Shown: positions 15,045 through 25,043 of the stretch, piece by piece
Layout of the letters: every line of letters starts with the position of its first letter
Position numbering within the stretch: position 1 is the first letter of the stretch
Source of the DNA: Pseudomonas parakoreensis
GTDB taxonomy: Bacteria; Pseudomonadota; Gammaproteobacteria; Pseudomonadales; Pseudomonadaceae
Reading direction: 5' to 3'
Assembly (NCBI RefSeq): GCF_021602155.1
Contig: NZ_BQHY01000007.1
Coordinates: forward strand, 186,001 to 250,000
DNA length: 64,000 nt
Program-made: the position numbers and the translations under genes
Notes under the pieces: model-generated
What the model was told of the DNA's origin: nothing
The model's input: the letters and a program-made list of their open reading frames with translations, nothing else
Database searches by the model: none

Positions 15045-16409
15045 TTATCGCCCCGTTAGCATGGCATCGGCCGGAGCGTCAGCGCGCAACTGACCGGTAA
15101 GCATGAAGTAGCCGAAACCGACTGCCATGAAACCAAGGAAAATCAGCCCGATCAGCGCATTGAACCAAGCCATGGCGATCAGGCACACCACCGCCAGCAC
15201 CAGCGCGATCAGCGGGATCAACGGATAGCACGGCGCACGGAAAGTCCGCTCGAGATTGGGTTCGGATTTACGCAGTTTGAACAGGCTGAGCATGCTCATG
15301 ATGTACATCACGATCGCGCCGAACACGGCCATGGTGATCATCGCCGCGGTAAGGGTCATGCCGCCGAGGTTGATCAGACCGTCGCTGTAAATCGCGGCGA
15401 TGCCGATGATGCCGCCGGCGATGATCGCCCGGTGCGGGGTCTGGAAGCGCGAGAGTTTCGCCAGCGACGCCGGCAGGTAACCGGCGCGGGCGAGGGCGAA
15501 GAACTGTCGCGAGTAACCGAGGATGATCCCGTGGAAACTCGCCACCAGACCGAACAAACCGATCCACACCAGCATGTGCAACCAGCCGGAATTGTCGCCG
15601 ACCACGGTTTTCATCGCCTGTGGCAGCGGGTCATTGATGTTCGCCAGTGTGCGCCAGTCACCGACACCGCCGGCGAAGAACATCACGCCCATCGCCAGCA
15701 ACACCAGAGTCAGGATCCCGCTGATGTAGGCCTTGGGAATCGTGCGCTTGGGATCCTTGGCCTCTTCGGCGGCCATCGCCGCACCTTCAATGGCGAGGAA
15801 AAACCAGATCGCAAACGGAATCGCAGCGAACATCCCGGCAATCGCCGGCGCACCGAACACATCGGAGCCGGCCCAGCCGTTCAGGGCAAAGCTGCTGAAG
15901 CTGAAGGCCGGTGCGACCACGCCCATGAACACCAGCAATTCGATCACTGCCAGCACGCAGACGATCAGTTCGAACGTTGCCGCCAGTTTCACCCCGAGGA
16001 TGTTCAGGGTCATGAACACGATGTAGGCGCCGACCGCTGCGTGTTTCGGGTCGAGCGCCGGAAACTGCACATTCAGATAGGCGCCAATCGCAAGGGCGAT
16101 GGCCGGAGGGGCGAAGACGAATTCGATCAGCGTGGCCAGTCCGGCAATCAGTCCGCCTTTTTCACCGAAGGCTCGGCGGCTATAGGCGAACGGCCCGCCC
16201 GCATGAGGAATCGCGGTGGTCAGTTCGGTGAAGCTGAAGATGAAGCAGGTGTACATCGTGGCGACCATGAAGGAGGTCACCAGAAACCCCAGTGTGCCGG
16301 CGACGCCCCAGCCGTAACTCCAGCCGAAGTACTCGCCGGAAATCACCAGCCCGACGGCGATGCCCCACAGGTGCAAGGTGCCCAGCGTGGGTTTGAGTTG
16401 TGTGTTCAT
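15045..16409 (-). CDS. eat: Ethanolamine permease (APC superfamily)
   Basis: A 454-residue amino-acid-polyamine-cation superfamily transporter with about 12 membrane segments. The N-terminal segment GIAVGLVISGEYFGWSYGWG and the central FFLAIEGAAMAAEEAKDPKR motif are typical of the Eat/EutP-type ethanolamine permeases that accompany eutBC in Pseudomonas. No eutBC genes are in the window, so the substrate rests on family resemblance. AGGGAG lies 7 bases from ATG 16409; ATG 16415 is too close to it. A type A REP pair follows the stop. Confidence 0.85.
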   Translation of the reverse strand: MNTQLKPTLGTLHLWGIAVGLVISGEYFGWSYGWGVAGTLGFLVTSFMVATMYTCFIFSFTELTTAIPHAGGPFAYSRRAFGEKGGLIAGLATLIEFVFAPPAIALAIGAYLNVQFPALDPKHAAVGAYIVFMTLNILGVKLAATFELIVCVLAVIELLVFMGVVAPAFSFSSFALNGWAGSDVFGAPAIAGMFAAIPFAIWFFLAIEGAAMAAEEAKDPKRTIPKAYISGILTLVLLAMGVMFFAGGVGDWRTLANINDPLPQAMKTVVGDNSGWLHMLVWIGLFGLVASFHGIILGYSRQFFALARAGYLPASLAKLSRFQTPHRAIIAGGIIGIAAIYSDGLINLGGMTLTAAMITMAVFGAIVMYIMSMLSLFKLRKSEPNLERTFRAPCYPLIPLIALVLAVVCLIAMAWFNALIGLIFLGFMAVGFGYFMLTGQLRADAPADAMLTGR

Positions 16410-16581
16410 GCGCATGCTCCCTGAACGGTTTGGAAAGCTCGGGGGAGGGCGTTTGCAGTGGGCGTGCCAGTCATGTGAATCAGGTCGCAATAGGCTGAAA
16501 GCTGTCGTTATCCAAGATGTTCATTACCGGATGGGTACATTTTCGTGCGCCAGTTGGGTGCGACGTCGTTAGTGCTGCCGT

Positions 16582-16679
16582 CTTCGCGGGCAAGCCCGCT
16601 CCCACAGGTTTGGCGTTGGAATCAAACTCTGCGGACCACGCAAAAAACTGTGGGAGCCGGGCTTGCCCGCGATGAGGCC
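16582..16679. repeat. REP pair, type B (GTGGGAGC...GCTTGCCCGCGA)
   Basis: Two inverted copies: reverse at 16582-16607, forward at 16649-16679, in the gap between the divergent permease gene and kdpF. The family core is GTGGGAGCnGGCTTGCCCGC. Confidence 0.88.
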
Positions 16680-16727
16680 CGATCTGACGCTGCAAAACCC
16701 CGCTGTAAAGCCAGCATAAACCCACTC

Positions 16728-16745
16728 TTTACGCTTTCTTTATGC
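16728..16745 (+). promoter_or_regulatory. Putative KdpE operator upstream of kdpF
   Basis: TTTACGC at 16728 and TTTATGC at 16739 form a direct repeat with an 11-bp period joined by TTTC, about 90 bases before kdpF. E. coli KdpE binds a T-rich site with TTTATA and TTTACA steps. This is a sequence resemblance only. Confidence 0.4.
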
Positions 16746-16835
16746 GTCGCTGCCCCCCTCGCTCTCGTTCCTTTACAGCCTCCTTTCCGACAATGCCTCC
16801 ACACGCGGCAATACGCCGTAACACGGAGATCTTCC

Positions 16836-16925
16836 ATGAGCGTTCTGGACGGGGTGTCCCTGCTGTTGGCAGCCGGGCTGTTCATTTATCTGTTGGTTGC
16901 GCTGTTGCGCGCGGATCGGAACTAG
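16836..16925 (+). CDS. kdpF: K+-transporting ATPase subunit KdpF
   Basis: A 29-residue single-span membrane peptide (MSVLDGVSLLLAAGLFIYLL, then VALLRADRN), the typical length of KdpF, which stabilises the KdpFABC complex. GGAG lies about 9 bases before the ATG. The kdpA start follows 8 bases after the stop, with kdpA's SD overlapping the kdpF stop (TAGGAG). Confidence 0.95.
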   Translation: MSVLDGVSLLLAAGLFIYLLVALLRADRN

Positions 16926-16933
16926 GAGCGGCT

Positions 16934-18628
16934 ATGCACAGTTATGACTATTGGCTGATCCTCGCGTTTTTTGCGGTGGTCTTGCTGCCGGCGCCGTTCC
17001 TCGGGCGCTTTTACTACAAGGTGATGGAAGGTCAGCGCACCTGGCTGACACCGATTCTCGGCCCGGTCGAGCGCGGTTGCTATCGGATTGCCGGGGTTGA
17101 TCCGCAGGCTGAGCAGAGCTGGCAGAAGTACACGCTGGCGTTGCTGGCGTTCAACCTCGCGGGTTTCCTGCTGCTGTTCGCGATCCTGTTGTTTCAGGAT
17201 CACTTGCCGCTGAACCCGCAAAACCTGCCGGGCCAGGAATGGACCCAGGCGTTCAACACCGCGGTCAGTTTCATGACCAACACCAACTGGCAGTCCTACA
17301 GCGGTGAAGCGACCCTCAGTTACCTGAGCCAGATGGTCGGCCTTACCGTGCAGAACTTCGTCAGTGCCGCCACCGGTCTCGCCGTGCTGGTTGCGCTGTG
17401 CCGTGGCATCGGTCGCAAGTCGACCAAGACTCTGGGTAACTTCTGGGTCGACATGACCCGCGCCACCCTTTACGGCCTGCTGCCGCTGTGCCTGCTGCTG
17501 GCGCTGTACCTCGTCTGGCAGGGCGTACCGCAGACTTTCGCGCAATATGTGAACGCGGTGACGATGCAGGGCGTCGATCAAGTGATCCCGCTCGGCCCGG
17601 CCGCCAGCCAGATTGCGATCAAGCAACTGGGCACCAACGGCGGTGGCTTCTTCGGTGTGAACTCGGCGCATCCGTTCGAGAACCCGACCGCGTGGAGCAA
17701 CCTGTTCGAAGTCGCTTCAATCATCCTGATCCCGGTGGCGCTGGTGTTCACCTTCGGTCATTACGTGAAAGACCTGCGTCAGAGCCGCGCGATCATCGCC
17801 TGCATGCTCGCATTGTTCCTGATTGGCGGCGCGACGTCGCTGTGGGCCGAATATCAGCCTAACCCGGCGCTGAACAATGTCGCGGTCGAACAGACCGCGC
17901 CGCTGGAAGGCAAGGAAGCACGCTTCGGTACCACCGCCACCGTGCTGTGGTCGGTGACCACGACTGCGGCGTCGAACGGTTCGGTCAACGGCATGCACGA
18001 CAGCCTCAACCCGCTCAGCGGCATGGTCGCGCTGGTCAACATGATGGTCGGCGAAGTGATCTTCGGCGGCGTCGGTGCCGGGCTCTACGGCATGTTGCTC
18101 AACGTGCTGATCGCGGTGTTCCTCGCCGGCCTGATGATCGGCCGCACCCCGGAATACCTCGGCAAGAAACTGCAGGCGCGGGAAGTGCAATTGCTGGTGG
18201 TGACCTTGCTGGTGATGCCGATCGGCGTGCTGGTGCTCGGTGCGATTGCCGCCACTCTGCCTGGCCCGGCGGCGACCATCAGCAACCCCGGCCCGCACGG
18301 TTTCAGCCAGTTGCTCTACGCCTACACCTCGGCCAGCGCGAACAACGGTTCGGCGTTCGGTGGCCTGAGCGCCAACACGCCGTTCCACAACCTGATGCTC
18401 GGTCTGGGCATGTTGATCGGTCGCTTCGGCTACATCCTGCCGGTACTGGCTCTGGCCGGCAGCCTGGCGATGAAGAAAACCGCACCGATTGGCCAGAACA
18501 GCTTCCCGACTCACGGGCCACTGTTTGTGACGCTGCTGACCGTGACCATTTTGCTGGTGGGTGGCCTGACGTTCTTGCCGACCCTCGCATTGGGCCCAAT
18601 CGCCGAACATCTGAGCATGGGCTTCTAA
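16934..18628 (+). CDS. kdpA: K+-transporting ATPase potassium-binding subunit KdpA
   Basis: A 564-residue inner-membrane protein, the K+-selective channel-like subunit of the KdpFABC P-type ATPase. Selectivity-filter regions are visible in order: [30 protein letters not shown], the Thr/Asn-rich [18 protein letters not shown], and [22 protein letters not shown] 16934 has AGGAG five bases upstream; longer frames upstream would overlap kdpF. It is followed 7 bases later by kdpB. The operon order F-A-B-C-D-E is complete, and low K+ or turgor sensing by KdpDE should control it. Confidence 0.97.
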   Translation: MHSYDYWLILAFFAVVLLPAPFLGRFYYKVMEGQRTWLTPILGPVERGCYRIAGVDPQAEQSWQKYTLALLAFNLAGFLLLFAILLFQDHLPLNPQNLPGQEWTQAFNTAVSFMTNTNWQSYSGEATLSYLSQMVGLTVQNFVSAATGLAVLVALCRGIGRKSTKTLGNFWVDMTRATLYGLLPLCLLLALYLVWQGVPQTFAQYVNAVTMQGVDQVIPLGPAASQIAIKQLGTNGGGFFGVNSAHPFENPTAWSNLFEVASIILIPVALVFTFGHYVKDLRQSRAIIACMLALFLIGGATSLWAEYQPNPALNNVAVEQTAPLEGKEARFGTTATVLWSVTTTAASNGSVNGMHDSLNPLSGMVALVNMMVGEVIFGGVGAGLYGMLLNVLIAVFLAGLMIGRTPEYLGKKLQAREVQLLVVTLLVMPIGVLVLGAIAATLPGPAATISNPGPHGFSQLLYAYTSASANNGSAFGGLSANTPFHNLMLGLGMLIGRFGYILPVLALAGSLAMKKTAPIGQNSFPTHGPLFVTLLTVTILLVGGLTFLPTLALGPIAEHLSMGF

Positions 18629-18635
18629 GGAGTCA

Positions 18636-20696
18636 ATGATGAATATGCCCGCAATCAAACCCGCCGCCGTCAAGGCGCCGGAACAAGCGAAAACCGCGAT
18701 CTCGGCCCTGTGGCGTCCGGCGCTGGTGCAAGCTTTCGTCAAGCTCGACCCGCGCCAGCTGGTGCGTTCGCCGGTGATGCTGGTGGTCGAACTGACGGCG
18801 ATTTTCACCACCGTACTGTGCTTCATCCCGGACAACGTCGTACCGACTTTCGTCGCCGCGCAGATTGCTCTGTGGCTGTGGTTCACGGTGCTGTTCGCCA
18901 ACTTCGCCGAAGCCTTGGCCGAGGGGCGCGGCAAGGCCCGCGCCGACAGCCTCAAGGCCGGCAGCGAAGGCCTCAGCGCGCGGCGCAAACTGGCCAATGG
19001 CAGCTTTCAGGTGGTGCCTGCCGCCAACCTGCGCAAAGGTGATGTGGTGCGCGTCGAAGCGGGAGAGATGATCCCCGGTGACGGCGAAGTCATCGAAGGG
19101 ATCGCGGCGGTCAATGAAGCGGCGATCACCGGTGAGTCGGCGCCAGTGATTCGCGAGTCCGGCGGCGATCGCTCGGCGGTCACCGGCAACACGCGCCTGG
19201 TGTCCGACTGGTTGCTGGTGAAGATCACCGCCAACCCCGGTGAGTCGACCCTCGACTGCATGATCGCACTGGTCGAAGGTGCCAAACGCCAGAAAACCCC
19301 GAACGAAGTCGCGCTGGATATCCTGCTGATCGGCCTGACTCTGATCTTCCTGCTGGTGGTGGTGACCCTGCAACCGTTCGCCCACTTCGCCAACGGCAGC
19401 CTGCCGCTGGTGTTCCTGGTGGCGCTGCTGGTCACGCTGATTCCGACCACCATCGGCGGCCTGTTGTCGGCCATCGGTATTGCCGGGATGGATCGTCTGG
19501 TACGCCTGAACGTGATCGCCAAGTCCGGTCGCGCCGTGGAAGCGGCCGGTGACGTGCACGTGCTGCTGCTGGACAAGACGGGCACCATCACCTTCGGCAA
19601 CCGTCGTTGCAGCGCGGTGTATGCCGCGCCGGGCGTGAGTGGTCGCGAGTTGGCCGAAGGTGCGTTGTTCGCCTCGCTGGCGGACGAAACCGCCGAAGGC
19701 AAGTCCATCGTCGAATACCTGCGCGGTCTGCACCCGCAATCCGAGCCAACGCTGGATACCTTGACTGCCGTACCGTTCAGCGCGGAAACCCGCCTGTCCG
19801 GTGTCGACTATCAGGGCCGCGTGTACCGCAAGGGCGCCGTGGATTCGCTGCTGGCCTTCCTTGGTCAACAACGCTCCGATCTGGCCCCGGCGCTGTCGCG
19901 GGAAATCGACAAGATCGCGCAGAGCGGCGGTACGCCGTTGCTGGTCTGCGCCGACGGCAAACTGCTGGGTGCGATCCACCTCAAGGACGTGGTCAAGCCA
20001 GGCATTCGTGAGCGTTTTGCCGAGCTGCGCAAACTGGGGATTCGCACCGTGATGGTCACCGGTGACAACCCGTTGACTGCTGCGGCCATCGCGGCGGAAG
20101 CGGGCGTCGATGACGTGCTCGCCGAGGCTACTCCGGAGAAGAAACTGGCGCGTATCCGCCATGAACAGAACGACGGCCGTCTGGTCGCCATGTGCGGCGA
20201 CGGCGCCAACGACGCCCCGGCGCTGGCCCAGGCTGACGTCGGCATGGCGATGAACGACGGCACGCAAGCCGCGCGCGAAGCGGCGAACATGGTCGACCTC
20301 GACAGCGACCCGACCAAGCTGCTGGACGTGGTGCAGATCGGCAAGGAATTGCTGGTGACCCGTGGCGCGCTGACGACCTTTTCCATCGCCAACGACGTCG
20401 CCAAATACTTCGCGATCCTGCCGGCGCTGTTCGCCGCGATTTATCCGCAACTGGGCGTGCTGAACATCATGCACCTGACCAGTCCGCAGAGCGCGATCCT
20501 CTCGGCCATCGTGTTCAACGCCCTGATCATCGTGGTGCTGATTCCACTGGCATTGCGGGGCGTGCGCGTGCAGGCGGCGAGCGCCGCGGCATTGCTGCGA
20601 CGCAATCTGCTGATCTACGGACTGGGCGGGATTCTGGTGCCGTTCGTGGGGATCAAGGCGATCGACATGCTGCTGACGGCGCTGCATCTGGTGTGA
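18636..20696 (+). CDS. kdpB: K+-transporting P-type ATPase ATP-binding subunit KdpB
   Basis: The 686-residue catalytic P-type ATPase subunit. Visible landmarks are the TGES actuator motif ([11 protein letters not shown]), the phosphorylation site DKTGT at Asp313, the KGAVDS nucleotide-domain region, and the hinge [24 protein letters not shown] spans the kdpA stop and serves as SD for ATG 18636; ATG 18639 is equally usable. The kdpC gene starts 131 bases later, and that gap holds a REP pair, which is unusual inside this normally tight operon. Confidence 0.97.
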   Translation: MMNMPAIKPAAVKAPEQAKTAISALWRPALVQAFVKLDPRQLVRSPVMLVVELTAIFTTVLCFIPDNVVPTFVAAQIALWLWFTVLFANFAEALAEGRGKARADSLKAGSEGLSARRKLANGSFQVVPAANLRKGDVVRVEAGEMIPGDGEVIEGIAAVNEAAITGESAPVIRESGGDRSAVTGNTRLVSDWLLVKITANPGESTLDCMIALVEGAKRQKTPNEVALDILLIGLTLIFLLVVVTLQPFAHFANGSLPLVFLVALLVTLIPTTIGGLLSAIGIAGMDRLVRLNVIAKSGRAVEAAGDVHVLLLDKTGTITFGNRRCSAVYAAPGVSGRELAEGALFASLADETAEGKSIVEYLRGLHPQSEPTLDTLTAVPFSAETRLSGVDYQGRVYRKGAVDSLLAFLGQQRSDLAPALSREIDKIAQSGGTPLLVCADGKLLGAIHLKDVVKPGIRERFAELRKLGIRTVMVTGDNPLTAAAIAAEAGVDDVLAEATPEKKLARIRHEQNDGRLVAMCGDGANDAPALAQADVGMAMNDGTQAAREAANMVDLDSDPTKLLDVVQIGKELLVTRGALTTFSIANDVAKYFAILPALFAAIYPQLGVLNIMHLTSPQSAILSAIVFNALIIVVLIPLALRGVRVQAASAAALLRRNLLIYGLGGILVPFVGIKAIDMLLTALHLV

Positions 20697-20700
20697 TCCC

Positions 20701-20767
20701 TTCGCGAGCAGGCTCGCCCCCACAGTTGCAATGCGGTCCCCTGTGGGAGCCAGCCTGCTGGCGATGA
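20701..20767. repeat. REP pair, type B, between kdpB and kdpC
   Basis: Inverted copies at 20701-20725 (reverse) and 20741-20767 (forward, GTGGGAGCCAGCCTGCTGGC). It lies inside the kdp operon, so its RNA hairpin could affect kdpC expression relative to kdpB. Confidence 0.88.
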
Positions 20768-20827
20768 AGTCGACTCGGTCCACCTGAATTAACGCGGTAT
20801 CCGCTTTCTGAATTCGAGGATTTTGCA

Positions 20828-21373
20828 ATGTCCACAATGTTACGTCCGGCCCTGAGCCTGCTGGTGCTGATGACCTTGGTCACCGGTGTGGCCTATCCAC
20901 TGGTGGTGACCGGCGTTGCCCAGGTCGCCTTTCCTGAACAGGCTAACGGCAGCCTGGTGCACGATGCCGACGGCAAAGTGCGCGGCTCGTCGCTGATCGC
21001 CCAGGATTTCGTCGGTGATGCCTGGTTCCATCCGCGTCCTTCGGCGGGCGCGTTTGCGACCGTGTCCAGCAGTGCCAGCAACCTTGCACCAAGCAATCCG
21101 GCGCTGGCCACGCGGGTGATCGACGACGCCAACAAGTTGCAGGTGCCCGGCCAAGGGCCAGTGCCCTTGGCGCTGCTGACCACCTCCGGCAGTGGCCTCG
21201 ATCCGCACTTGCCACCGGCGGCAATTGCCTATCAACTGGCGCGTGTCGCGCAAGCGCGCAACCTGCCGGTGGCGACCTTGCAGCAACTGCTCGATGCGCA
21301 CATTGAACAGCCGCTGGTGGGGCCACCGGTGGTGAATGTGCTGGAGCTGAACATGGCGCTGGAAAAGCTGTAA
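20828..21373 (+). CDS. kdpC: K+-transporting ATPase subunit KdpC
   Basis: A 181-residue protein with one N-terminal membrane segment ([20 protein letters not shown]) and a periplasmic domain with the family motifs [17 protein letters not shown], and [20 protein letters not shown]. KdpC stabilises the complex and couples KdpA to KdpB. GAGGA about 8 bases upstream fits ATG 20828. It is flanked on both sides by REP pairs. Confidence 0.96.
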   Translation: MSTMLRPALSLLVLMTLVTGVAYPLVVTGVAQVAFPEQANGSLVHDADGKVRGSSLIAQDFVGDAWFHPRPSAGAFATVSSSASNLAPSNPALATRVIDDANKLQVPGQGPVPLALLTTSGSGLDPHLPPAAIAYQLARVAQARNLPVATLQQLLDAHIEQPLVGPPVVNVLELNMALEKL

Positions 21374-21388
21374 TTCGGCGGCGCGGCC

Positions 21389-21461
21389 ATTCGCGAGCAG
21401 GCGCGCTCCCACAGGAATACGCGTTCCAAATGTGGGAGCGAGCCTGCTCGCGAAGAGGGCC
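21389..21461. repeat. REP pair, type B, between kdpC and kdpD
   Basis: Inverted copies at 21389-21415 (reverse) and 21431-21461 (forward, GTGGGAGCGAGCCTGCTCGC), in the 130-base gap before kdpD. Read as RNA it can form a stem separating the transporter and regulator parts of the operon. Confidence 0.88.
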
Positions 21462-21503
21462 AAGAGAACACCGCATAACTATCAGGAAGAGAGAGCATCA
21501 AGC

Positions 21504-24155
21504 ATGAGCGACTCCGGCCGCGCCGACGCGCTGTTAGCAGACCTGCCCCGCGACGGCCGTGGTCGGCTGAAGATTTTCCTCGGCGCCGCTCCCGGCGTCG
21601 GCAAAACCTACGCCATGCTCCAGGCCGCACACACGCAATTGCGCCAGGGCGTGAAAGTCATCGCTGGCGTCGTCGAAACCCACGGCCGCGCGGAGACTGA
21701 AGCGCTGCTCGGCGGTTTGCCGCAGCAGCCGTTGGTGCGCTCGGAATACCGAGGCGTGATGCTCGAAGAAATGGATCTCGACGGTCTGCTTGCGGCTAAG
21801 CCGAAACTGGTACTGGTGGACGAACTGGCGCACACCAACGCCCCGGGCAGTCGTCACGCCAAGCGCTGGCAGGATATTCAGGAACTGCTCGCCGCCGGCA
21901 TCGACGTCTACACCACGGTCAACGTCCAGCACCTGGAAAGTCTCAACGATCAGGTGCGCGGCATCACCGGTGTGCAGGTGCGCGAAACCCTGCCGGACTG
22001 GGTGCTGCAGGAAGCCTACGAACTGCTGCTGATCGACCTGCCACCGCGCGAGCTGCTGGAGCGTCTGCGCGAAGGCAAGGTCTACGTGCCGGAACAGGCG
22101 CGGGCAGCAATCGATGCGTTTTTCACCCAGACCAACCTCACCGCGCTGCGTGAACTGGCGATGCAAACGGCGGCCGCGCAGGTTGATAACGATCTTGCAC
22201 AAGGCTATCGCCAACTCGGTCAGGCGGCTCCGGCGGTACGCGGGCGTTTGCTGGTCGGCGTTGATGGCGACGCGCATGCCGAACGCCTGGTGCGTCACGC
22301 CAGCCGGGTGGCCCAGCGCCGGCATTTGCCGTGGAGTCTGGTGCATGTCGACAACGGCACGGTGCGCGACGAGCAATCGCGCCTGCGCCTGCAAAACGCC
22401 CAGCAACTGGCCGAACGCCTCGGCGGCGAGGTGGTGTTGTTGCGCGCCGGCGAAGTGGCAAAAACCCTGATCCAGCATGCCGCCGAACGCCGTGCGAGTC
22501 TGCTGCTGGTCGGCCAGTCGCGGCCGAGTCTGCGCCGTCGTCTGTTCGGTGGTGGGCTCGCCGCGCGTTTGTTGCGTCAGGCCCACGGCCTGGAAATCAA
22601 CGTCCTCGATAACGACCATGAACACCCGCAGCCGCGTCTGCGGGCGACGCCGACGCTGGTCTGGTTCGACTATCTGTTGGCGCTGGTTGCCACGCTGTTG
22701 GCCAGTGCCCTGGCGTGGGCGGTCTCGAGTATTTTGCCGCTGCCGAACATCTCGCTGGTGTTCCTCGCGGCGGTGTTGCTGGTGGCGGTGCGCAGCAGTC
22801 TGGGGCCGGCGCTGGCCTGTGCAGCGCTATCGTTTCTGACTTACGATTTTCTGTTCATTCCGCCGAATTTTTCCTTCGCCATCCAGCGCGAAGAAGACGT
22901 TTTGACCTTGCTGTTCTTCCTGCTGATGGCGGCGCTCACCGGTAATCTCGCTGCGCGTCAGCGACGGCAGTTGCAGGCGCTGCGCGACACGCAGGAAGAG
23001 ACCACCGAGCTGCTCGACCTGTCGCGCAAACTCACGGCGGCGACGGATCGTCAGGCCGTGATCAGCGCTGCCGCGCAGCACCTCAATGGCTGGAGTGATC
23101 TGCAATTGTGCCTGCTCAACCGCGACGGTCAGGGCGGCTGGAAAGTCGAGACCGGCGGGCCGCTGGAATTCAGCGAATCCGAACGTGCCGCCGCCGACTG
23201 GGCCTGGCAGCACGATCAACCGGCGGGCATGGGCACCGGCACGCTGCCATTCGGTCGCTGGTGGTGGTGGCCGCTGTCGGTGGAAGACGGGCCGCTGGCG
23301 CTGCTCGGGGTCTGCGCCAAAGAGGGCCAGACTTTGAGCGGGCAGCGTCGACGCCTGCTCACCGCGTTGAGTCAGCCACTGGCGCAGGCATTGGCCCGGG
23401 CGCAGCTGGCGGACGATCTGGAAGCCGCGCGCCTGCACGGCGAAACCGAGCAATTGCGCAGTGCGCTGCTGGCTTCGGTATCCCACGATCTGCGCACGCC
23501 GCTGACCGCCATGCGCGGCAGCATCGACAGCTTGCTCGCCCTCGGCGAAGCGATCCCGCTGGAGGATCGCCGCGAGTTGCTCGAAGGCACGCGCGATGAA
23601 GCCGAACGCCTCGACCGCTACATCCAGAACCTGCTGGACATGACCCGTCTGGGTCACGGTGCGTTGAAACTGGCACGCGACTGGGTAGCGCCGGCGGACA
23701 TCGTCGGCAGCTCGCTCAATCGCCTGCGTGCAGTGCTCGCGCCGTTGCAAGTCAGCACCGATGTGCCGGCCGAGTTGCCGCTGCTGTTCGTACACGCCGC
23801 GCTGATCGAGCAGGCGCTGGTCAATGTGCTGGAAAACGCTGCGCGCTTCTCGCCGCCACACGGTCGTTTGCAACTGAGTGCCGGCGCCAATGACGAAGAG
23901 ATTTTCTTCTCCGTCAGCGACGAAGGCCCGGGAATTCCCGAGGACGAGCGGGCGAAGATTTTCGACATGTTCTACACCGCCGCCCGTGGCGATCGCGGCG
24001 GGCAGGGCACCGGTCTGGGGCTGGCGATCTGTCAGGGCATGGTCGGCGCGCATGGCGGGCGGATCAGCGTCGCCGACGGCATCGACGGCCGCGGCACTTG
24101 CATCACCTTGTACCTGCCGTTGCAGGCGCAACCGGGGATGGACCATGAAGCCTGA
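21504..24155 (+). CDS. kdpD: Osmosensitive K+ channel sensor histidine kinase KdpD
   Basis: An 883-residue sensor kinase. Domain order: N-terminal KdpD domain with Walker A GAAPGVGKT (residues 27-35) and LVDELAHTNAPGSRH; a universal-stress-like domain (about 245-370); four closely spaced membrane segments (about 395-495); a GAF-like region; HisKA with SVSHDLRTPL (phospho-His); and an HATPase domain with NVLENAARFSP, DEGPGIP and GTGLGLAI. It phosphorylates KdpE when K+ is low. ATG 21504 is favoured; a longer frame from 21432 would begin inside the REP pair. kdpE follows 48 bases later. Confidence 0.96.
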   Translation: MSDSGRADALLADLPRDGRGRLKIFLGAAPGVGKTYAMLQAAHTQLRQGVKVIAGVVETHGRAETEALLGGLPQQPLVRSEYRGVMLEEMDLDGLLAAKPKLVLVDELAHTNAPGSRHAKRWQDIQELLAAGIDVYTTVNVQHLESLNDQVRGITGVQVRETLPDWVLQEAYELLLIDLPPRELLERLREGKVYVPEQARAAIDAFFTQTNLTALRELAMQTAAAQVDNDLAQGYRQLGQAAPAVRGRLLVGVDGDAHAERLVRHASRVAQRRHLPWSLVHVDNGTVRDEQSRLRLQNAQQLAERLGGEVVLLRAGEVAKTLIQHAAERRASLLLVGQSRPSLRRRLFGGGLAARLLRQAHGLEINVLDNDHEHPQPRLRATPTLVWFDYLLALVATLLASALAWAVSSILPLPNISLVFLAAVLLVAVRSSLGPALACAALSFLTYDFLFIPPNFSFAIQREEDVLTLLFFLLMAALTGNLAARQRRQLQALRDTQEETTELLDLSRKLTAATDRQAVISAAAQHLNGWSDLQLCLLNRDGQGGWKVETGGPLEFSESERAAADWAWQHDQPAGMGTGTLPFGRWWWWPLSVEDGPLALLGVCAKEGQTLSGQRRRLLTALSQPLAQALARAQLADDLEAARLHGETEQLRSALLASVSHDLRTPLTAMRGSIDSLLALGEAIPLEDRRELLEGTRDEAERLDRYIQNLLDMTRLGHGALKLARDWVAPADIVGSSLNRLRAVLAPLQVSTDVPAELPLLFVHAALIEQALVNVLENAARFSPPHGRLQLSAGANDEEIFFSVSDEGPGIPEDERAKIFDMFYTAARGDRGGQGTGLGLAICQGMVGAHGGRISVADGIDGRGTCITLYLPLQAQPGMDHEA

Positions 24156-24203
24156 TCGCGACTGCGCTACTCTCTTGCCAATCTTTTGTGTCGATGTGAA
24201 TTC

Positions 24204-24902
24204 ATGAGCCAGACCGCGACCATTTTGGTCATCGATGACGAACCGCAGATCCGTAAATTCCTGCGCATCAGCCTCGCCTCACAAGGCTACAAAGTGCTCG
24301 AGGCCGGCACGGGGGCCGAAGGCCTGGCACAGGCGGCGCTGAACAAGCCCGACTTGCTGGTGCTCGACCTCGGCCTGCCGGACATGGATGGCCAGCAGGT
24401 ACTGCGCGAGTTTCGCGAGTGGGCCACCGCGCCGGTTCTGGTGCTCTCGGTACGGGCCAGCGAAGGGCAGAAAGTCCAGGCGCTGGATGGCGGCGCCAAC
24501 GACTACGTGACCAAACCGTTCGGCATTCAGGAGTTTCTCGCTCGGGTCCGCGCGTTGTTGCGTCAGGCACCGGCCGGCGAGGCGCAACAGGCGGCGCTGA
24601 CGTTCGGCCCGTTGACCGTGGATCTGGCCTATCGGCGGGTGTTGCTCGATGGCGCCGAAGTGGCGCTGACCCGCAAGGAATACGCGGTGCTGGCGCAGCT
24701 GGCACGGCATCCGGGGCGGGTGATCACCCAGCAGCAATTGCTCAAGGACATCTGGGGGCCGACGCATACCGAGGACAGTCATTACCTGCGGATTGTCGTT
24801 GGACATTTGCGCCAGAAGCTGGCGGATGATCCGACCCGGCCGCGGTTTATCGTGACTGAGGCGGGGGTTGGGTATCGGTTGTTGAGTGACAACAGTCTGT
24901 AG
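24204..24902 (+). CDS. kdpE: KDP operon response regulator KdpE
   Basis: A 232-residue OmpR/PhoB-type response regulator. The receiver domain has the acidic pair in VIDDEPQIRKFL, the phospho-Asp in LLVLDLGLPDMDG, and the switch Lys in GANDYVTKPF. The winged-helix domain covers about 130-228 (LTRKEYAVLAQLARHPGRVI, HYLRIVVGHLRQKLADDP). Phospho-KdpE activates kdpFABC; a candidate operator lies at 16728-16745. ATG 24204 is chosen over ATG 24186 because the family starts just before TATILVIDDE; its SD is weak. Confidence 0.95.
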   Translation: MSQTATILVIDDEPQIRKFLRISLASQGYKVLEAGTGAEGLAQAALNKPDLLVLDLGLPDMDGQQVLREFREWATAPVLVLSVRASEGQKVQALDGGANDYVTKPFGIQEFLARVRALLRQAPAGEAQQAALTFGPLTVDLAYRRVLLDGAEVALTRKEYAVLAQLARHPGRVITQQQLLKDIWGPTHTEDSHYLRIVVGHLRQKLADDPTRPRFIVTEAGVGYRLLSDNSL

Positions 24903-24921
24903 TTTTTGTATTGCCTGGTCT

Positions 24922-25024
24922 GGCCTCTTCGCGGGCAAGCCCGCTCCCACAGTGGCCGGTGTGCTACACAAATCTCAATAACACCTTAAAACCCTGTGGG
25001 AGCTGGCTTGCCAGCGAAGAGGCC
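24922..25024. repeat. REP pair, type B, after kdpE
   Basis: Inverted copies at 24922-24952 (reverse) and 24994-25024 (forward). The two copies belong to different subtypes: GGGCTTGCCCGC in one and TGGCTTGCCAGC in the other. It separates kdpE from the convergent patatin gene. Confidence 0.88.
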
Positions 25025-25043
25025 CTGCCAGACATCCGGGATT

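Noticed and set aside
15432-16424. 330-codon plus-strand frame opposite the ethanolamine permease
   Set aside because: Composition typical of a reversed membrane-protein gene and no ribosome binding site.
18633-20837. 734-codon open frame on the minus strand opposite kdpB
   Set aside because: It mirrors the high-GC third-position pattern of kdpB, is rich in His/Gln/Arg, and has no family features; an antisense shadow.
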